Positions 1 to 8,135 of a stretch of 32,278 bases of DNA are shown here, piece after piece. Under the pieces are notes generated by a model. It was not told the DNA's origin, did no database searches, and saw only the letters and a list, made by a program, of their open reading frames with translations. The DNA is from Vibrio ezurae NBRC 102218 (lineage in GTDB: Bacteria > Pseudomonadota > Gammaproteobacteria > Enterobacterales > Vibrionaceae), in NCBI RefSeq assembly GCF_000467185.1, contig NZ_BATM01000047.1, positions 1 to 32,278 on the forward strand, given 5' to 3'. The translations under genes were made by a program, and so were the position numbers. Position 1 is the first letter of the stretch; each line of letters starts with the position of its first letter.

Positions 1-531
1 ATTCTTAGTTACGTTAATAACAGTGTCACTGACACGGTCAAATTCAATGCCGTTGTAGCCCGGTTTTGTTGGATCTAACTCTGGGCGGTCGTCACCATAC
101 TCCGGTAGAGTGTTATCTGGTTGAGTAGGATCGAGTTCTGGACGATCATCTCCATATTCTGGAAGATCGTTATTCGGGTCCATATGTATTGGCAAAGAAG
201 GTATCGGATCGTCGTTTGCATCAGAGGTGCTTGAGCTTCCAGATAATAGTCCAGCGACAACGGCTGCAGAGGCTGTACCGACAGCAGCCCAAGTACCATT
301 AGGCTCTTTTTCGTATACCACATCATCTATGATTGCGATTTTACCAGTTTGAGCGTTTGCATGTTTATCATTGAGCTGAGTTTGAATTGATGAATCAATG
401 TCCTGCATTTGCTGACCGATAAGTTGGCTAGTCGCACTGTTTGCGGCTTGCACATCAACTTGGTTAGTTGATGCAAATGCTGTAGCAGAAAGAGTGGCAG
501 AAATGGTTATAGCTAAAATGCTTGCTTTCAT
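1..531 (-). CDS. Secreted repeat-containing protein, partial (3' end outside window)
   Basis: An open frame of 177 codons runs from an ATG at 531 to the window edge with no stop, so the C-terminus is missing. Residues 1-20 form a signal peptide ending in ATAFA, so export across the inner membrane is likely. Residues 81-98 are Ala/Gly/Val-rich and weakly hydrophobic. Residues 123-136 and 142-155 are two identical acidic 14-residue repeats (LPEYGDDRPELDPT) spaced 19 residues apart. After residue 160 the sequence changes to FDRVSDTVINVTKN, which looks like the start of a beta-rich passenger domain. I recognise no named family; a surface or adhesin-like protein is an inference from the export signal and repeats. 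No good ribosome binding site precedes the ATG. An upstream in-frame TAA with no alternative start codon after it supports the chosen start. Confidence 0.72.
   Translation of the reverse strand, partial: MKASILAITISATLSATAFASTNQVDVQAANSATSQLIGQQMQDIDSSIQTQLNDKHANAQTGKIAIIDDVVYEKEPNGTWAAVGTASAAVVAGLLSGSSSTSDANDDPIPSLPIHMDPNNDLPEYGDDRPELDPTQPDNTLPEYGDDRPELDPTKPGYNGIEFDRVSDTVINVTKN
64..165 (-). repeat. Two tandem copies encoding LPEYGDDRPELDPT
   Basis: Two copies with a 57-base period lie inside the partial secreted protein gene. The fourteen encoded residues are identical, while 11 of the 14 codons differ by synonymous changes. Confidence 0.8.
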
Positions 532-930
532 ATTGGCGTAAATCTCATAGTGTGAGTAAACGAATCCTTATTGTTAAATGCCTCCTGGCGATGAGATGAA
601 TTATGGGTTTAGGTCGTTTTTTCTACAATAAACTGAGCTAGGGTTCTCATATTAATCAAATTTATAATGAACGATTGTTCATGAAAGGGTTTTTTATGGT
701 CTATTGGTAGGTATTTGTTTTATTTGAGCAAATAAGCTTGCTTGTAGATAGTCTGAGGAAGAGCTAACTTTATTATTAATTCAAATAGATATTAACTAGG
801 CGATGTCTATATGCGACTTAAAATAGGGCGATGGATCATTAAATATCTCTCTGGGGGTCACCTATGTCGATAGACTATGCGCTATATTCATTGGAAAAGA
901 GCCGAGGTTTGAGAATGAGGAATGCCGTTT
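532..930. other. Divergent intergenic region with a perfect dyad
   Basis: About 400 bases separate the minus-strand secreted protein gene from the plus-strand TatD gene. I find no gene in it. It holds the candidate minus-strand promoter at 600-628 and the inverted repeat ATGAAC-GATT-GTTCAT at 667-682. A plus-strand TATAAT (663-668) overlaps the left arm of that dyad. The rest is AT-rich without recognisable structure. Confidence 0.5.
600..628 (-). promoter_or_regulatory. Candidate sigma-70 promoter of the secreted protein gene
   Basis: On the minus strand TTGTAG (628-623) and CATAAT (605-600) are separated by exactly 17 bases. Transcription would start near 593, giving a leader of about 60 bases that contains an AGGAGG (586-581) with no start codon at a useful distance. 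Confidence 0.35.
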
Positions 931-1707
931 ATGTGGTTTGACACACACTGTCATTTAGACTTTCCTGAATTTTCCTCAAATTCTCAAGCATACAGGAAGT
1001 TGTTTTCTCAACATGAGATTCTACGTTTCTTTGTGCCAAGCGTAGGGCCTGAAAACTGGCAAGCCGTGCTGCAATTGAAACAACGCCAAAGTCACCAAGT
1101 CGGACTGGGTATTCACCCGTGCTTTTTACAGCCACTGATTGAAAAGAATATTTTGCAACAGAGTTTGAACGATTTGCGTACCTTAGCGGTGCAAAATCAA
1201 ACTCAACTTTCTGCCATTGGCGAATGTGGTTTGGATAAGCGGATTGATGTACCTATTGCGACTCAGTTATCGGCCTTTCATTTTCAAATAGAATTGGCCG
1301 AACAGTTACAACTGCCTTTAGTGATCCATTCCGTTCATCAGCATCACAATGTGTACGCCTCTTTAAAAATGAGAAGCAGAGATAATCTTGGTGTGGTTCA
1401 TGCTTTTAGTGGGAACTATCAACAAGCAAAATCACTGATAGATCTCGGCTTAAAAATAGGAGTTGGGGGGGTAATTACTTGGCCGACAGCACAAAAAACG
1501 CGTGAAGCAATAGCAAAGATACCTTTAGATTGTATTGTATTAGAAACTGATGCGCCCGACATGAGGATCTTTGGGGGTTCTCAACAACCAAACTCTCCTC
1601 ATTTCTTACCTAAAATATTTAATCAGTTAGTTTTACTAAGGGAAGAAAGTACTTCTATACTGGCTGACAGTATATGGAAAAATAGTGTTAGCTTGTTTCA
1701 GCGATAA
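931..1707 (+). CDS. TatD-family metal-dependent hydrolase (YjjV-like)
   Basis: A 258-residue TIM-barrel amidohydrolase of the TatD family, probably a metal-dependent DNase/phosphoesterase in the cytoplasm. Visible metal and active-site motifs in order are DTHCH (residues 4-8), GECGLD with the bridging Glu, IHSVHQH, VVHAFSG and ETDAPD. The IGVGGVITWP and LETDAPD blocks resemble E. coli YjjV, which also lies near the deo genes. I chose the ATG at 931 over the one at 922. AGGAA (918-922) is spaced 8 bases from 931 but abuts 922, and the family usually begins just before the FDTHCH strand. It reads toward nupC, separated by about 200 bases that contain the nupC promoter, so it is probably its own unit. 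Confidence 0.87.
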   Translation: MWFDTHCHLDFPEFSSNSQAYRKLFSQHEILRFFVPSVGPENWQAVLQLKQRQSHQVGLGIHPCFLQPLIEKNILQQSLNDLRTLAVQNQTQLSAIGECGLDKRIDVPIATQLSAFHFQIELAEQLQLPLVIHSVHQHHNVYASLKMRSRDNLGVVHAFSGNYQQAKSLIDLGLKIGVGGVITWPTAQKTREAIAKIPLDCIVLETDAPDMRIFGGSQQPNSPHFLPKIFNQLVLLREESTSILADSIWKNSVSLFQR

Positions 1708-1744
1708 TGGTGTTTTTCCATATAAAATATGCTTTTTAGCTATT

Positions 1745-1766
1745 TAATGTGAAGTTTATCACTAAT
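1745..1766 (+). promoter_or_regulatory. CRP binding site upstream of nupC
   Basis: TGTGA-AGTTTA-TCACT (1748-1763) matches the CRP consensus TGTGA-N6-TCACA in nine of ten core bases. Its centre is about 93 bases before the predicted nupC transcription start. Confidence 0.65.
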
Positions 1767-1775
1767 AAATTGGTG

Positions 1776-1785
1776 GTTTGCATTG
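1776..1785 (+). promoter_or_regulatory. CytR-type half-site in the nupC promoter
   Basis: GTTTGCATTG resembles the CytR recognition octamer GTTGCATT. It lies between the CRP site at 1745-1766 and a degenerate CRP half-site near 1800-1815, which is where CytR sits in E. coli nucleoside promoters. The assignment is an inference. Confidence 0.35.
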
Positions 1786-1812
1786 ATTTTTACCTTAAAC
1801 GTGAACAGTAAC

Positions 1813-1841
1813 TAGTTTTGCTGTGAAATGGACGGTATAAT
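1813..1841 (+). promoter_or_regulatory. nupC core promoter
   Basis: A perfect -10 hexamer TATAAT (1836-1841) follows a poor -35 (TAGTTT, 1813-1818) at 17-base spacing. A weak -35 fits activator dependence. The predicted start is near 1849. Confidence 0.55.
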
Positions 1842-1906
1842 CCGCGCCGTTATAAATATTTTTTACACTTTTTTTTAAACATTTTAAAATAAGGAAGCCA
1901 TAAACT

Positions 1907-3151
1907 ATGAGCCTGTTTATGAGCATAGTAGGTATGCTGGTACTGATTCTTATCGCAGTACTACTATCAGATAACCGTAAAGCAATTAATATTCGTACAG
2001 TAGCGGGTGCTTTTGCTATTCAGTTTATATTGGGTGCATTTGTACTTTACGTACCTTGGGGTAAAGATCTTCTGAAAAGTATTTCAGATGGTGTTTCTAG
2101 TGTTATTGGCTATGGTGCTGATGGTTCTAGCTTTCTATTCGGTAGCTTAGTTAACTTTTCTGTTGATGGCATTGGATTTATCTTTGCATTCCAAGTACTG
2201 CCAACGCTGATTTTCTTCTCTGCATTAATCTCAGTACTTTACTACTTAGGTGTTATGCAGTGGGTTATCCGCATCCTTGGTGGTGGTCTACAAAAGGCGC
2301 TAGGTACTTCTCGCGCAGAATCAATGTCTGCAGCTGCAAACATCTTTGTTGGTCAAACGGAAGCACCTTTAGTGGTTCGTCCTTTTGTACCGCGCATGAC
2401 TCAGTCAGAACTATTTGCCATCATGTGTGGTGGTTTAGCTTCTATTGCAGGTGGTGTACTAGCGGGTTACGCATCAATGGGCGTGCCAATTGAGTACCTA
2501 GTTGCTGCGTCATTCATGGCCGCTCCTGGTGGTCTATTGTTCGCGAAGATCATGAAGCCTGAAACAGATGAGCCAATTGATCAACTTCCTGACACCTTAG
2601 AAGAAGGTGAAGATAAACCAGCTAACGTTATTGATGCTGCTGCAACTGGCGCATCTGCGGGTCTAAGCCTTGCGCTAAACGTTGGTGCTATGCTTATCGC
2701 TTTCATCGGCCTTATTGCTCTTATCAACGGCCTTCTAGCTGGCGTTGGTGGCTGGTTCGGTTTTGAACATCTAACTCTAGAAATGATCTTAGGTTGGTTG
2801 TTTGCACCACTTGCATTCCTAATCGGTGTTCCATGGAACGAAGCACAAGTTGCTGGTGAGTTCATTGGTATGAAGACGGTAGCAAACGAATTCGTTGCTT
2901 ACGCTAACTTCGCACCTTACCTAGGTGATGCTGCTCCGGTTATTCTAAGTGAGAAGACGAAAGCAATTATCTCATTCGCATTGTGTGGATTTGCTAACCT
3001 TTCTTCTATTGCAATCCTATTAGGCGGCTTAGGTGGTATTGCTCCTAAACGTCGTGCTGATATCGCTCGCATGGGTATTAAAGCGGTTATTGCTGGTACG
3101 CTTTCAAACCTAATGGCGGCGACTATCGCTGGCTTCTTCCTTTCTTTCTAA
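1907..3151 (+). CDS. nupC: Concentrative nucleoside transporter NupC
   Basis: A 414-residue inner-membrane permease of the CNT family that couples nucleoside uptake to a cation gradient. The protein closely follows the crystallised V. cholerae CNT (418 residues). The hairpin-1 nucleobase-binding motif GQTE is at 149-152. Glu328 (in VANEFV) and Asn364/Ser367 (in GFANLSS) are the ribose-binding equivalents of vcCNT Glu332, Asn368 and Ser371. Long hydrophobic segments run throughout, with an acidic loop near 217-240. AAGGAAG precedes the ATG by about 9 bases. The promoter shows CRP and CytR-like elements, and a strong terminator follows at 3173-3207, so it is monocistronic. Vibrio CNT uses sodium; I infer the same here from conservation. 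Confidence 0.97.
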   Translation: MSLFMSIVGMLVLILIAVLLSDNRKAINIRTVAGAFAIQFILGAFVLYVPWGKDLLKSISDGVSSVIGYGADGSSFLFGSLVNFSVDGIGFIFAFQVLPTLIFFSALISVLYYLGVMQWVIRILGGGLQKALGTSRAESMSAAANIFVGQTEAPLVVRPFVPRMTQSELFAIMCGGLASIAGGVLAGYASMGVPIEYLVAASFMAAPGGLLFAKIMKPETDEPIDQLPDTLEEGEDKPANVIDAAATGASAGLSLALNVGAMLIAFIGLIALINGLLAGVGGWFGFEHLTLEMILGWLFAPLAFLIGVPWNEAQVAGEFIGMKTVANEFVAYANFAPYLGDAAPVILSEKTKAIISFALCGFANLSSIAILLGGLGGIAPKRRADIARMGIKAVIAGTLSNLMAATIAGFFLSF

Positions 3152-3172
3152 GCAATTAGAAACAAAGTAATT

Positions 3173-3207
3173 AAACGCTCTAGTGAGATTCACTAGAGCG
3201 TTTTTTT
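3173..3207 (+). terminator. Intrinsic terminator of nupC
   Basis: A perfect 13-base-pair stem (AACGCTCTAGTGA, 3174-3186, with 3190-3202) has a GAT loop and is followed by a run of seven T (3201-3207). Confidence 0.92.
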
Positions 3208-3247
3208 CTTTCTACTCATGGTTTGCTGAATATCACTTTTTTTTGAG

Positions 3248-3264
3248 ATGCAAACCGTTTGCGT
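3248..3264 (+). promoter_or_regulatory. LacI-family-like operator upstream of xapX
   Basis: GCAAAC-C-GTTTGC (3250-3262) is a perfect dyad around a single central base, resembling PurR/CytR-type operators. A -10-like TATACT (3299-3304) lies downstream, before the XapX gene. Confidence 0.45.
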
Positions 3265-3337
3265 TCATTACTAACGTAACGCCGATCAAACTTCCTACTA
3301 TACTGTTCAACGAAGTTAAATAAGATGGACAATGATT

Positions 3338-3508
3338 ATGAGTGAAGTTTTGTTAGCTGTATTTGCTGGTTTTATCGTCGGAGTATTATTTTCCGCAATA
3401 AAACTGCCAATTCCTGCACCACCAGTATTATCTGGCGTGATGGGGATTGTTGGCGTGTACTTAGGTGGGCATTGCTATCACTGGTTAGTAGAGAGATTTT
3501 TTCAATAA
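3338..3508 (+). CDS. XapX-domain small membrane protein (DUF1427)
   Basis: A 56-residue protein with two hydrophobic segments (about residues 4-20 and 30-47) around the KLPIPAPP motif that defines the XapX domain. The family is small, integral to the membrane, and of unknown biochemical role; the name comes from a gene in the E. coli xanthosine (xap) cluster. The position between nupC and deoC links it to nucleoside metabolism by context only. An in-frame ATG at 3332 could be used instead, and neither has a strong ribosome binding site. A LacI-type operator and a TATACT hexamer upstream suggest its own promoter. No terminator separates it from deoC, so read-through into the deo leader is possible. 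Confidence 0.85.
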   Translation: MSEVLLAVFAGFIVGVLFSAIKLPIPAPPVLSGVMGIVGVYLGGHCYHWLVERFFQ

Positions 3509-3534
3509 TAGTTATGTTTATAAGTATTGCGGCT

Positions 3535-3564
3535 TTGAAATGCAAAGCGTTTAATACTTATACA
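3535..3564 (+). promoter_or_regulatory. deo operon promoter with operator in the spacer
   Basis: TTGAAA (3535-3540, 5/6 to consensus) and TATACA (3559-3564, 4/6) are 18 bases apart. The spacer contains GCAAAGCGTTT (3542-3552), which shares ATGCAAA-CGTTT with the site before xapX. A repressor bound there would block the promoter directly. Transcription would start near 3571. Confidence 0.45.
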
Positions 3565-3570
3565 TATGAG

Positions 3571-3782
3571 TAAAAAGATGTACTTCTGTTGCAAAAAACA
3601 GCGGTCTGCGGTTTAGGATTTATAACCGCGCGGTGACAAGGAAAGCAATTGGTTATTTCACCAAGTCTTCAAGGAACCACGTCCGTTCATTGAGTCTGGA
3701 TGTCCAATAGCTGTAACCCTACCTATACTGGAAGTGTTGCAGAAACGGCCACCAAAACTATTCAAACTTTTCGGAGAAAAAA
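3571..3782 (+). other. Long, potentially structured leader of deoC
   Basis: About 210 bases lie between the predicted start and the deoC ATG with no gene. GCGGTT (3608-3613) pairs with AACCGC (3624-3629). GGTGA (3632-3636) pairs with TCACC (3658-3662). I see no intrinsic terminator in it and recognise no known riboswitch class. Confidence 0.35.
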
Positions 3783-4559
3783 ATGAGCGATTTGAAAGCT
3801 GCCGCTTTGCGTGCACTTAAATTAATGGATCTAACTACTCTTAATGATGACGATACAGATCAAAAGGTTATCGATCTTTGTCATGCGGCAAAATCAGCGG
3901 TAGGTAATACTGCGGCGGTATGCATTTACCCTCGTTTTGTCCCTATTGCTAAGAAAACATTACGTGAGCAAGGCACACCTGATGTGAGAGTTGCGACTGT
4001 AACTAACTTCCCTCATGGTAATGACGATATCGATATCGCCGTTGCTGAAACTAAAGCTGCTGTCGCTTATGGCACGGATGAAGTGGATGTTGTATTCCCA
4101 TATCGAGCGCTGATGGCCGGTAATGCTGAAGTGGGCTTTGAGTTGGTGAAACAATGTAAAGCAGCTTGTGGTGATACTTTACTTAAAGTGATCATCGAAA
4201 CTGGTGAGCTAAAAGAAGAAGCGCTAATCAAACAAGCCTCTGAAATTTGCATCAAAGCGGGCGCGGACTTTATCAAAACCTCTACCGGTAAAGTGCCAGA
4301 AAACGCTACTCCTGAATATGCGCGTATGATGCTAGAAGTGATTCGTGATATGGGCGTTGCACAGAGCGTTGGCTTTAAACCTGCTGGTGGCGTGCGTACA
4401 GCTGAAGATGCAGCACTATACCTTGCGATGGCTGATGAGATCTTAGGTGATTCTTGGGTGGACAACCGTCACTACCGTTTTGGTGCATCCAGTCTACTGA
4501 CAAACCTACTGAATACATTAGAAGTCACTGACGAAAAAGCAGACCCTGCTGCCTATTAA
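3783..4559 (+). CDS. deoC: Deoxyribose-phosphate aldolase DeoC
   Basis: A 258-residue cytoplasmic class I aldolase that splits 2-deoxyribose-5-phosphate into glyceraldehyde-3-phosphate and acetaldehyde, the last step of deoxynucleoside catabolism. The Schiff-base lysine is Lys165 in FIKTSTGK. Asp102 in VDVVFP and Lys199 in GFKPAGG form the proton relay, matching E. coli Asp102, Lys167 and Lys201. The C-terminal Tyr258, which reaches into the active site in E. coli, is present. Length equals the E. coli enzyme to within a residue or two. GGAGA lies five bases before the ATG. It is the first gene of deoCABD and is followed by a hairpin before deoA. Confidence 0.98.
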   Translation: MSDLKAAALRALKLMDLTTLNDDDTDQKVIDLCHAAKSAVGNTAAVCIYPRFVPIAKKTLREQGTPDVRVATVTNFPHGNDDIDIAVAETKAAVAYGTDEVDVVFPYRALMAGNAEVGFELVKQCKAACGDTLLKVIIETGELKEEALIKQASEICIKAGADFIKTSTGKVPENATPEYARMMLEVIRDMGVAQSVGFKPAGGVRTAEDAALYLAMADEILGDSWVDNRHYRFGASSLLTNLLNTLEVTDEKADPAAY

Positions 4560-4570
4560 TAGTCTGAAAG

Positions 4571-4600
4571 AAGGCTTACTTAATGGTAAGCCTTTATTTT
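4571..4600 (+). terminator. Terminator-like hairpin inside the deo operon
   Basis: AAGGCTTAC (4571-4579) pairs with GTAAGCCTT (4586-4594) across a six-base loop, followed by TTATTTTT. It lies between deoC and deoA and probably causes partial termination or protects the deoC message 3' end. Confidence 0.55.
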
Positions 4601-4627
4601 TAAATATTAAACTTTAGGGTAGGGCTT

Positions 4628-5962
4628 ATGTATTTACCTCAAGAAATCATTCGTAAAAAACGTGATGGTGAAATCCTCACGACTGATGAAATTAACTTCT
4701 TTATTCAAGGTGTGGCGAACGATACTGTCTCTGAAGGGCAGATAGCCGCATTTGCAATGACTATCTTTTTCAATGAAATGACCATGCCGGAACGTATCGC
4801 GCTCACTTGTGCTATGCGTGATTCTGGTATGGTGATTGATTGGAGCCATATGAATTTTGATGGCCCAATTGTTGATAAACACTCGACGGGCGGAGTTGGC
4901 GACGTTACCTCTTTAATGCTGGGGCCTATGGTGGCGGCATGTGGCGGGTATGTTCCTATGATTTCAGGCCGTGGCTTAGGCCATACGGGCGGAACATTAG
5001 ACAAGCTTGAATCAATTCCTGGCTACAACATTACTCCAGAGAATGATGTTTTTGGTCGAGTGACTAAAGACGCTGGTGTGGCCATTATTGGTCAAACTGG
5101 AGACTTAGCACCCGCCGATAAACGCGTGTATGCCACGCGAGATATTACCGCAACAGTAGACAATATCTCTTTGATTACCGCATCAATCCTCTCTAAGAAA
5201 CTGGCCGCCGGCCTAGATTCGTTAGTCATGGACGTAAAAGTGGGTTCTGGTGCATTTATGCCAACATACGAAGCATCAGAAGAGTTAGCTCGTTCTATCG
5301 TGGCAGTTGCGAATGGCGCTGGCACAAAAACCACTGCAATACTGACGGATATGAACCAAGTGTTAGCTTCGTCGGCAGGTAATGCGCTTGAAGTGCGAGA
5401 AGCGGTGCGCTTTTTAACGGGCGAATATCGAAACCCTCGTTTGCTTGAAGTGACTATGGCTTCTTGCTGTGAAATGTTAGTGCTTGGTAAGTTGGCAGAT
5501 TCCACTGAGCAAGCTTACGAAAAGCTAATGACAGTGCTTGATAACGGCAAAGCGGCTGAGTGCTTTAATAAAATGGTGGCGGGTCTTGGCGGGCCATCAG
5601 ACTTTGTGAGCAACTATACTCAATATTTACCCGAGGCTGAGATCATCAAACCTGTGTTTGCTAAACAAGCCGGCGTTATTACTCACATGGATACTAGAGC
5701 AATTGGTATGGCGGTTGTGGGCATGGGCGGTGGTCGTCGGGTGGCGACAGATAGCATCGACTACGCCGTTGGCTTTGATAAGTTTGCACAACTTGGTGAC
5801 GCCGTGGATGCTGAAAAGCCGCTGGCTTTCATTCATGCGCGTAACGAGCAGCAGTGGCAAGAGGCTGCAAATGCTTTGCAAGCCGCTATCCATATTGGTG
5901 ACCCATCTCAGTATCAAGCAACACCTGTGGTGTATGCCCAGATAAGAGCCGAAGATTTATAG
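4628..5962 (+). CDS. deoA: Thymidine phosphorylase DeoA
   Basis: A 444-residue cytoplasmic enzyme that phosphorolyses thymidine and deoxyuridine to the base and deoxyribose-1-phosphate. The phosphate-binding KHSTGGVGD motif is at 84-92. The family signature [16 protein letters not shown] runs from about 113 to 128, and the pyrimidine-binding stretch [11 protein letters not shown] follows. Length is that of the E. coli enzyme (440). It lies 68 bases after deoC, past a terminator-like hairpin, and 15 bases before deoB. The product feeds phosphopentomutase DeoB. Confidence 0.98.
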   Translation: MYLPQEIIRKKRDGEILTTDEINFFIQGVANDTVSEGQIAAFAMTIFFNEMTMPERIALTCAMRDSGMVIDWSHMNFDGPIVDKHSTGGVGDVTSLMLGPMVAACGGYVPMISGRGLGHTGGTLDKLESIPGYNITPENDVFGRVTKDAGVAIIGQTGDLAPADKRVYATRDITATVDNISLITASILSKKLAAGLDSLVMDVKVGSGAFMPTYEASEELARSIVAVANGAGTKTTAILTDMNQVLASSAGNALEVREAVRFLTGEYRNPRLLEVTMASCCEMLVLGKLADSTEQAYEKLMTVLDNGKAAECFNKMVAGLGGPSDFVSNYTQYLPEAEIIKPVFAKQAGVITHMDTRAIGMAVVGMGGGRRVATDSIDYAVGFDKFAQLGDAVDAEKPLAFIHARNEQQWQEAANALQAAIHIGDPSQYQATPVVYAQIRAEDL

Positions 5963-5977
5963 GCTAAGGATACAACA

Positions 5978-7201
5978 ATGAAACGAGCCATAATTTTAGT
6001 TTTAGATTCATTTGGTATTGGCGCAACACAAGACGCCGATAAATTTGGTGATGTGGGTTCTGATACTTTGGGTCACATTGCTGAGCAATGTGCAAAAGGG
6101 TTAGCGGATAATGACACTCGCAGTGGTCCTTTAACGTTACCGAACTTGTCTCGCTTAGGTTTAGGGTTAGCCGCTCAAGAATCAACGGGAACATTTCCTA
6201 TTGGTTTAGATAGCAATGCCGACATTATTGGCGCTTACGGGCATGCTGCGGAAATTTCATCAGGCAAAGATACTCCTTCAGGTCACTGGGAAATCGCTGG
6301 TGTTCCTGTGTTATTTGATTGGGGATATTTCACTGATCTAGAAAATAGCTTCCCGCAACCATTGCTTGATCGAATCGTGGAACGAGCAGGTCTTAAAGGT
6401 TACTTAGGTAATTGCCATGCGTCAGGGACTCAAGTGCTTGATGATCTCGGTGAAGAGCACATGCAGACAGGAAAGCCTATTTTCTATACCTCTGCTGATT
6501 CGGTTTTCCAGATCGCCTGTCATGAAGAAACCTACGGCTTAGATAACCTGTTACAACTTTGTCAGATTGTTCGAGAAGAACTTGAGGACTACAACATTGG
6601 TCGAGTGATTGCGCGTCCATTTATTGGTGATAAAGCCGGTGAATTTAAGCGTACCGGTAATCGTCGCGATCTATCGGTTGAGCCGCCAGCGGCAACTGTG
6701 CTGCAAAAGCTGGTTGATGAAAAGCAAGGCGAAGTGATCTCTATTGGTAAAATTGCGGATATCTATGCCAACTGCGGTATTACCAAAAAAGAGAAAGCTA
6801 CCGGTCTTGAAGATCTGTTCAATTTAACTCTTGAGCAAGTTAAACAAGCACCAGACAACAGTATTGTGTTCACTAACTTTGTGGATTTTGACTCTTCATT
6901 CGGTCATCGCCGTGACGTGGCAGGTTATGCGGGGGCACTAGAATATTTTGATCAACGTCTACCTGAGGTTTTGGCGATATTAGAGCCTAATGATGTCCTG
7001 ATCTTAACCGCCGATCACGGCTGCGATCCAACATGGCAAGGTACAGATCATACCCGTGAACATATTCCAGTATTGGTGTATGGGGATAAAATAGAAGCGG
7101 GTTCATTAGGTCGCCGCTCAACATTTGCCGATATAGGTCAGAGCTTAGCTCACTATTTTGGTACTTCAGAGATGGATTATGGAACTAGCTTCTTGAAATA
7201 A
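5978..7201 (+). CDS. deoB: Phosphopentomutase DeoB
   Basis: A 407-residue manganese-dependent enzyme of the alkaline phosphatase superfamily that interconverts (deoxy)ribose-1-phosphate and 5-phosphate, linking DeoA and DeoD to DeoC. Metal ligands are visible: Asp10 in LDSFGIG, Asp346-His347 in ADHGCD, and His358 in TDHTRE. The activated Thr is expected at 99 in [15 protein letters not shown] lies eight bases before the start. The deoB-deoD gap is 67 bases without a strong terminator, so cotranscription is expected. Confidence 0.98.
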   Translation: MKRAIILVLDSFGIGATQDADKFGDVGSDTLGHIAEQCAKGLADNDTRSGPLTLPNLSRLGLGLAAQESTGTFPIGLDSNADIIGAYGHAAEISSGKDTPSGHWEIAGVPVLFDWGYFTDLENSFPQPLLDRIVERAGLKGYLGNCHASGTQVLDDLGEEHMQTGKPIFYTSADSVFQIACHEETYGLDNLLQLCQIVREELEDYNIGRVIARPFIGDKAGEFKRTGNRRDLSVEPPAATVLQKLVDEKQGEVISIGKIADIYANCGITKKEKATGLEDLFNLTLEQVKQAPDNSIVFTNFVDFDSSFGHRRDVAGYAGALEYFDQRLPEVLAILEPNDVLILTADHGCDPTWQGTDHTREHIPVLVYGDKIEAGSLGRRSTFADIGQSLAHYFGTSEMDYGTSFLK

Positions 7202-7268
7202 AAGAAGTCAATAGATTAATGCGCTAATAGGGCTTAGACCCTCATTAAAACAGAAAAGGAAAGATAAA

Positions 7269-7988
7269 ATGGCTACTCCTCATATTAATGCAGAAATGGG
7301 TGATTTTGCTGACGTGGTATTGATGCCAGGTGACCCAATCCGAGCTAAGTACATTGCGGATACCTTTCTAGAAAACGTAGTTCAAGTGTGTGATGTCCGT
7401 AACATGTATGGTTTCACTGGAACTTATAAAGGCCGTAAAATCTCAGTAATGGGACACGGCATGGGTATTCCATCTTGCTCTATTTATGTCACAGAGCTAA
7501 TCAAAGATTTTGGCGTTAAAAAAGTAATTCGTGTCGGCAGTTGTGGCGCGGTTCGCAGCGACGTGAAACTGCGTGACGTTGTGATTGGTATGGGCGCGTG
7601 TACAGATTCAAAAGTGAACCGCATCCGTTTTAAAGATCATGATTTTGCAGCGATTGCTGATTACGGCATGGTACGCAATGCAGAGCGTGCGGCTGAGAAA
7701 CTGGGTATTGCAGCTAAAGTGGGCAACCTATTCTCTGCTGAGCTTTTCTATACTCCAGATCCAGAGATGTTTGACGTGATGGATAAATACGGCATTTTGG
7801 GCGTAGAAATGGAAGCAGCGGGCATTTATGGTGTGGCAGCGGAATACGGCGTAAAAGCATTAGCGATTTGTACTGTATCGGATCACATTAAAACGGGTGA
7901 CCAAACAACATCTGATGAGCGTGCGACCACATTTAATGAAATGATGGAAATTGCATTAGAATCTGTTTTGTTGGGTGATGCAGAATAA
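7269..7988 (+). CDS. deoD: Purine nucleoside phosphorylase DeoD
   Basis: A 239-residue hexameric-type (PNP family I) enzyme that phosphorolyses purine (deoxy)nucleosides. Counting the initiator Met, the active-site residues are His5, the phosphate-site Arg25, Arg44 and Arg88 with Ser91, the ribose-binding VEMEA block (Glu180-Met181-Glu182), and Asp205 in SDHIKTG, the general acid. All match the E. coli DeoD set. A good AAGGA lies eight bases upstream. It is the last gene of the operon, closed by the terminator at 8040-8078. Confidence 0.98.
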   Translation: MATPHINAEMGDFADVVLMPGDPIRAKYIADTFLENVVQVCDVRNMYGFTGTYKGRKISVMGHGMGIPSCSIYVTELIKDFGVKKVIRVGSCGAVRSDVKLRDVVIGMGACTDSKVNRIRFKDHDFAAIADYGMVRNAERAAEKLGIAAKVGNLFSAELFYTPDPEMFDVMDKYGILGVEMEAAGIYGVAAEYGVKALAICTVSDHIKTGDQTTSDERATTFNEMMEIALESVLLGDAE

Positions 7989-8039
7989 GAACATATTTCC
8001 TTACAGAATAGTTTGTTACGTTCGGATCTCTATTTAATA

Positions 8040-8078
8040 AAGAAGCTTGGCTCTTAATGTAAGAACCAAGCTTTTTTT
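8040..8078 (+). terminator. Intrinsic terminator of the deo operon
   Basis: AAGCTTGG (8043-8050) pairs with CCAAGCTT (8066-8073), with an inner CTTA/TAAG stem and a run of seven T at 8072-8078. Confidence 0.9.
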
Positions 8079-8087
8079 ATGGGAGTT

Positions 8088-8135
8088 ATACCAATCGTAC
8101 TAAATAACTGATCACTTACTTAGTGTGATTGGTAT
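8088..8135. repeat. Palindromic dispersed repeat, 48 bases
   Basis: ATACCAATC (8088-8096) and GATTGGTAT (8127-8135) form perfect arms. Pairing continues inward with ACTAA (8099-8103) against TTAGT (8120-8124), two G-U pairs lying between. The first 18 bases around the left arm (8085-8102) recur exactly at 32261-32278. This suggests a small REP/MITE-like element present in multiple copies. Confidence 0.7.

Noticed and set aside
75..326. Minus-strand open frame of 83 codons
   Set aside because: It overlaps the partial secreted protein gene in another frame; that frame has a signal peptide and codon-diverged peptide repeats, so this one is a shadow.
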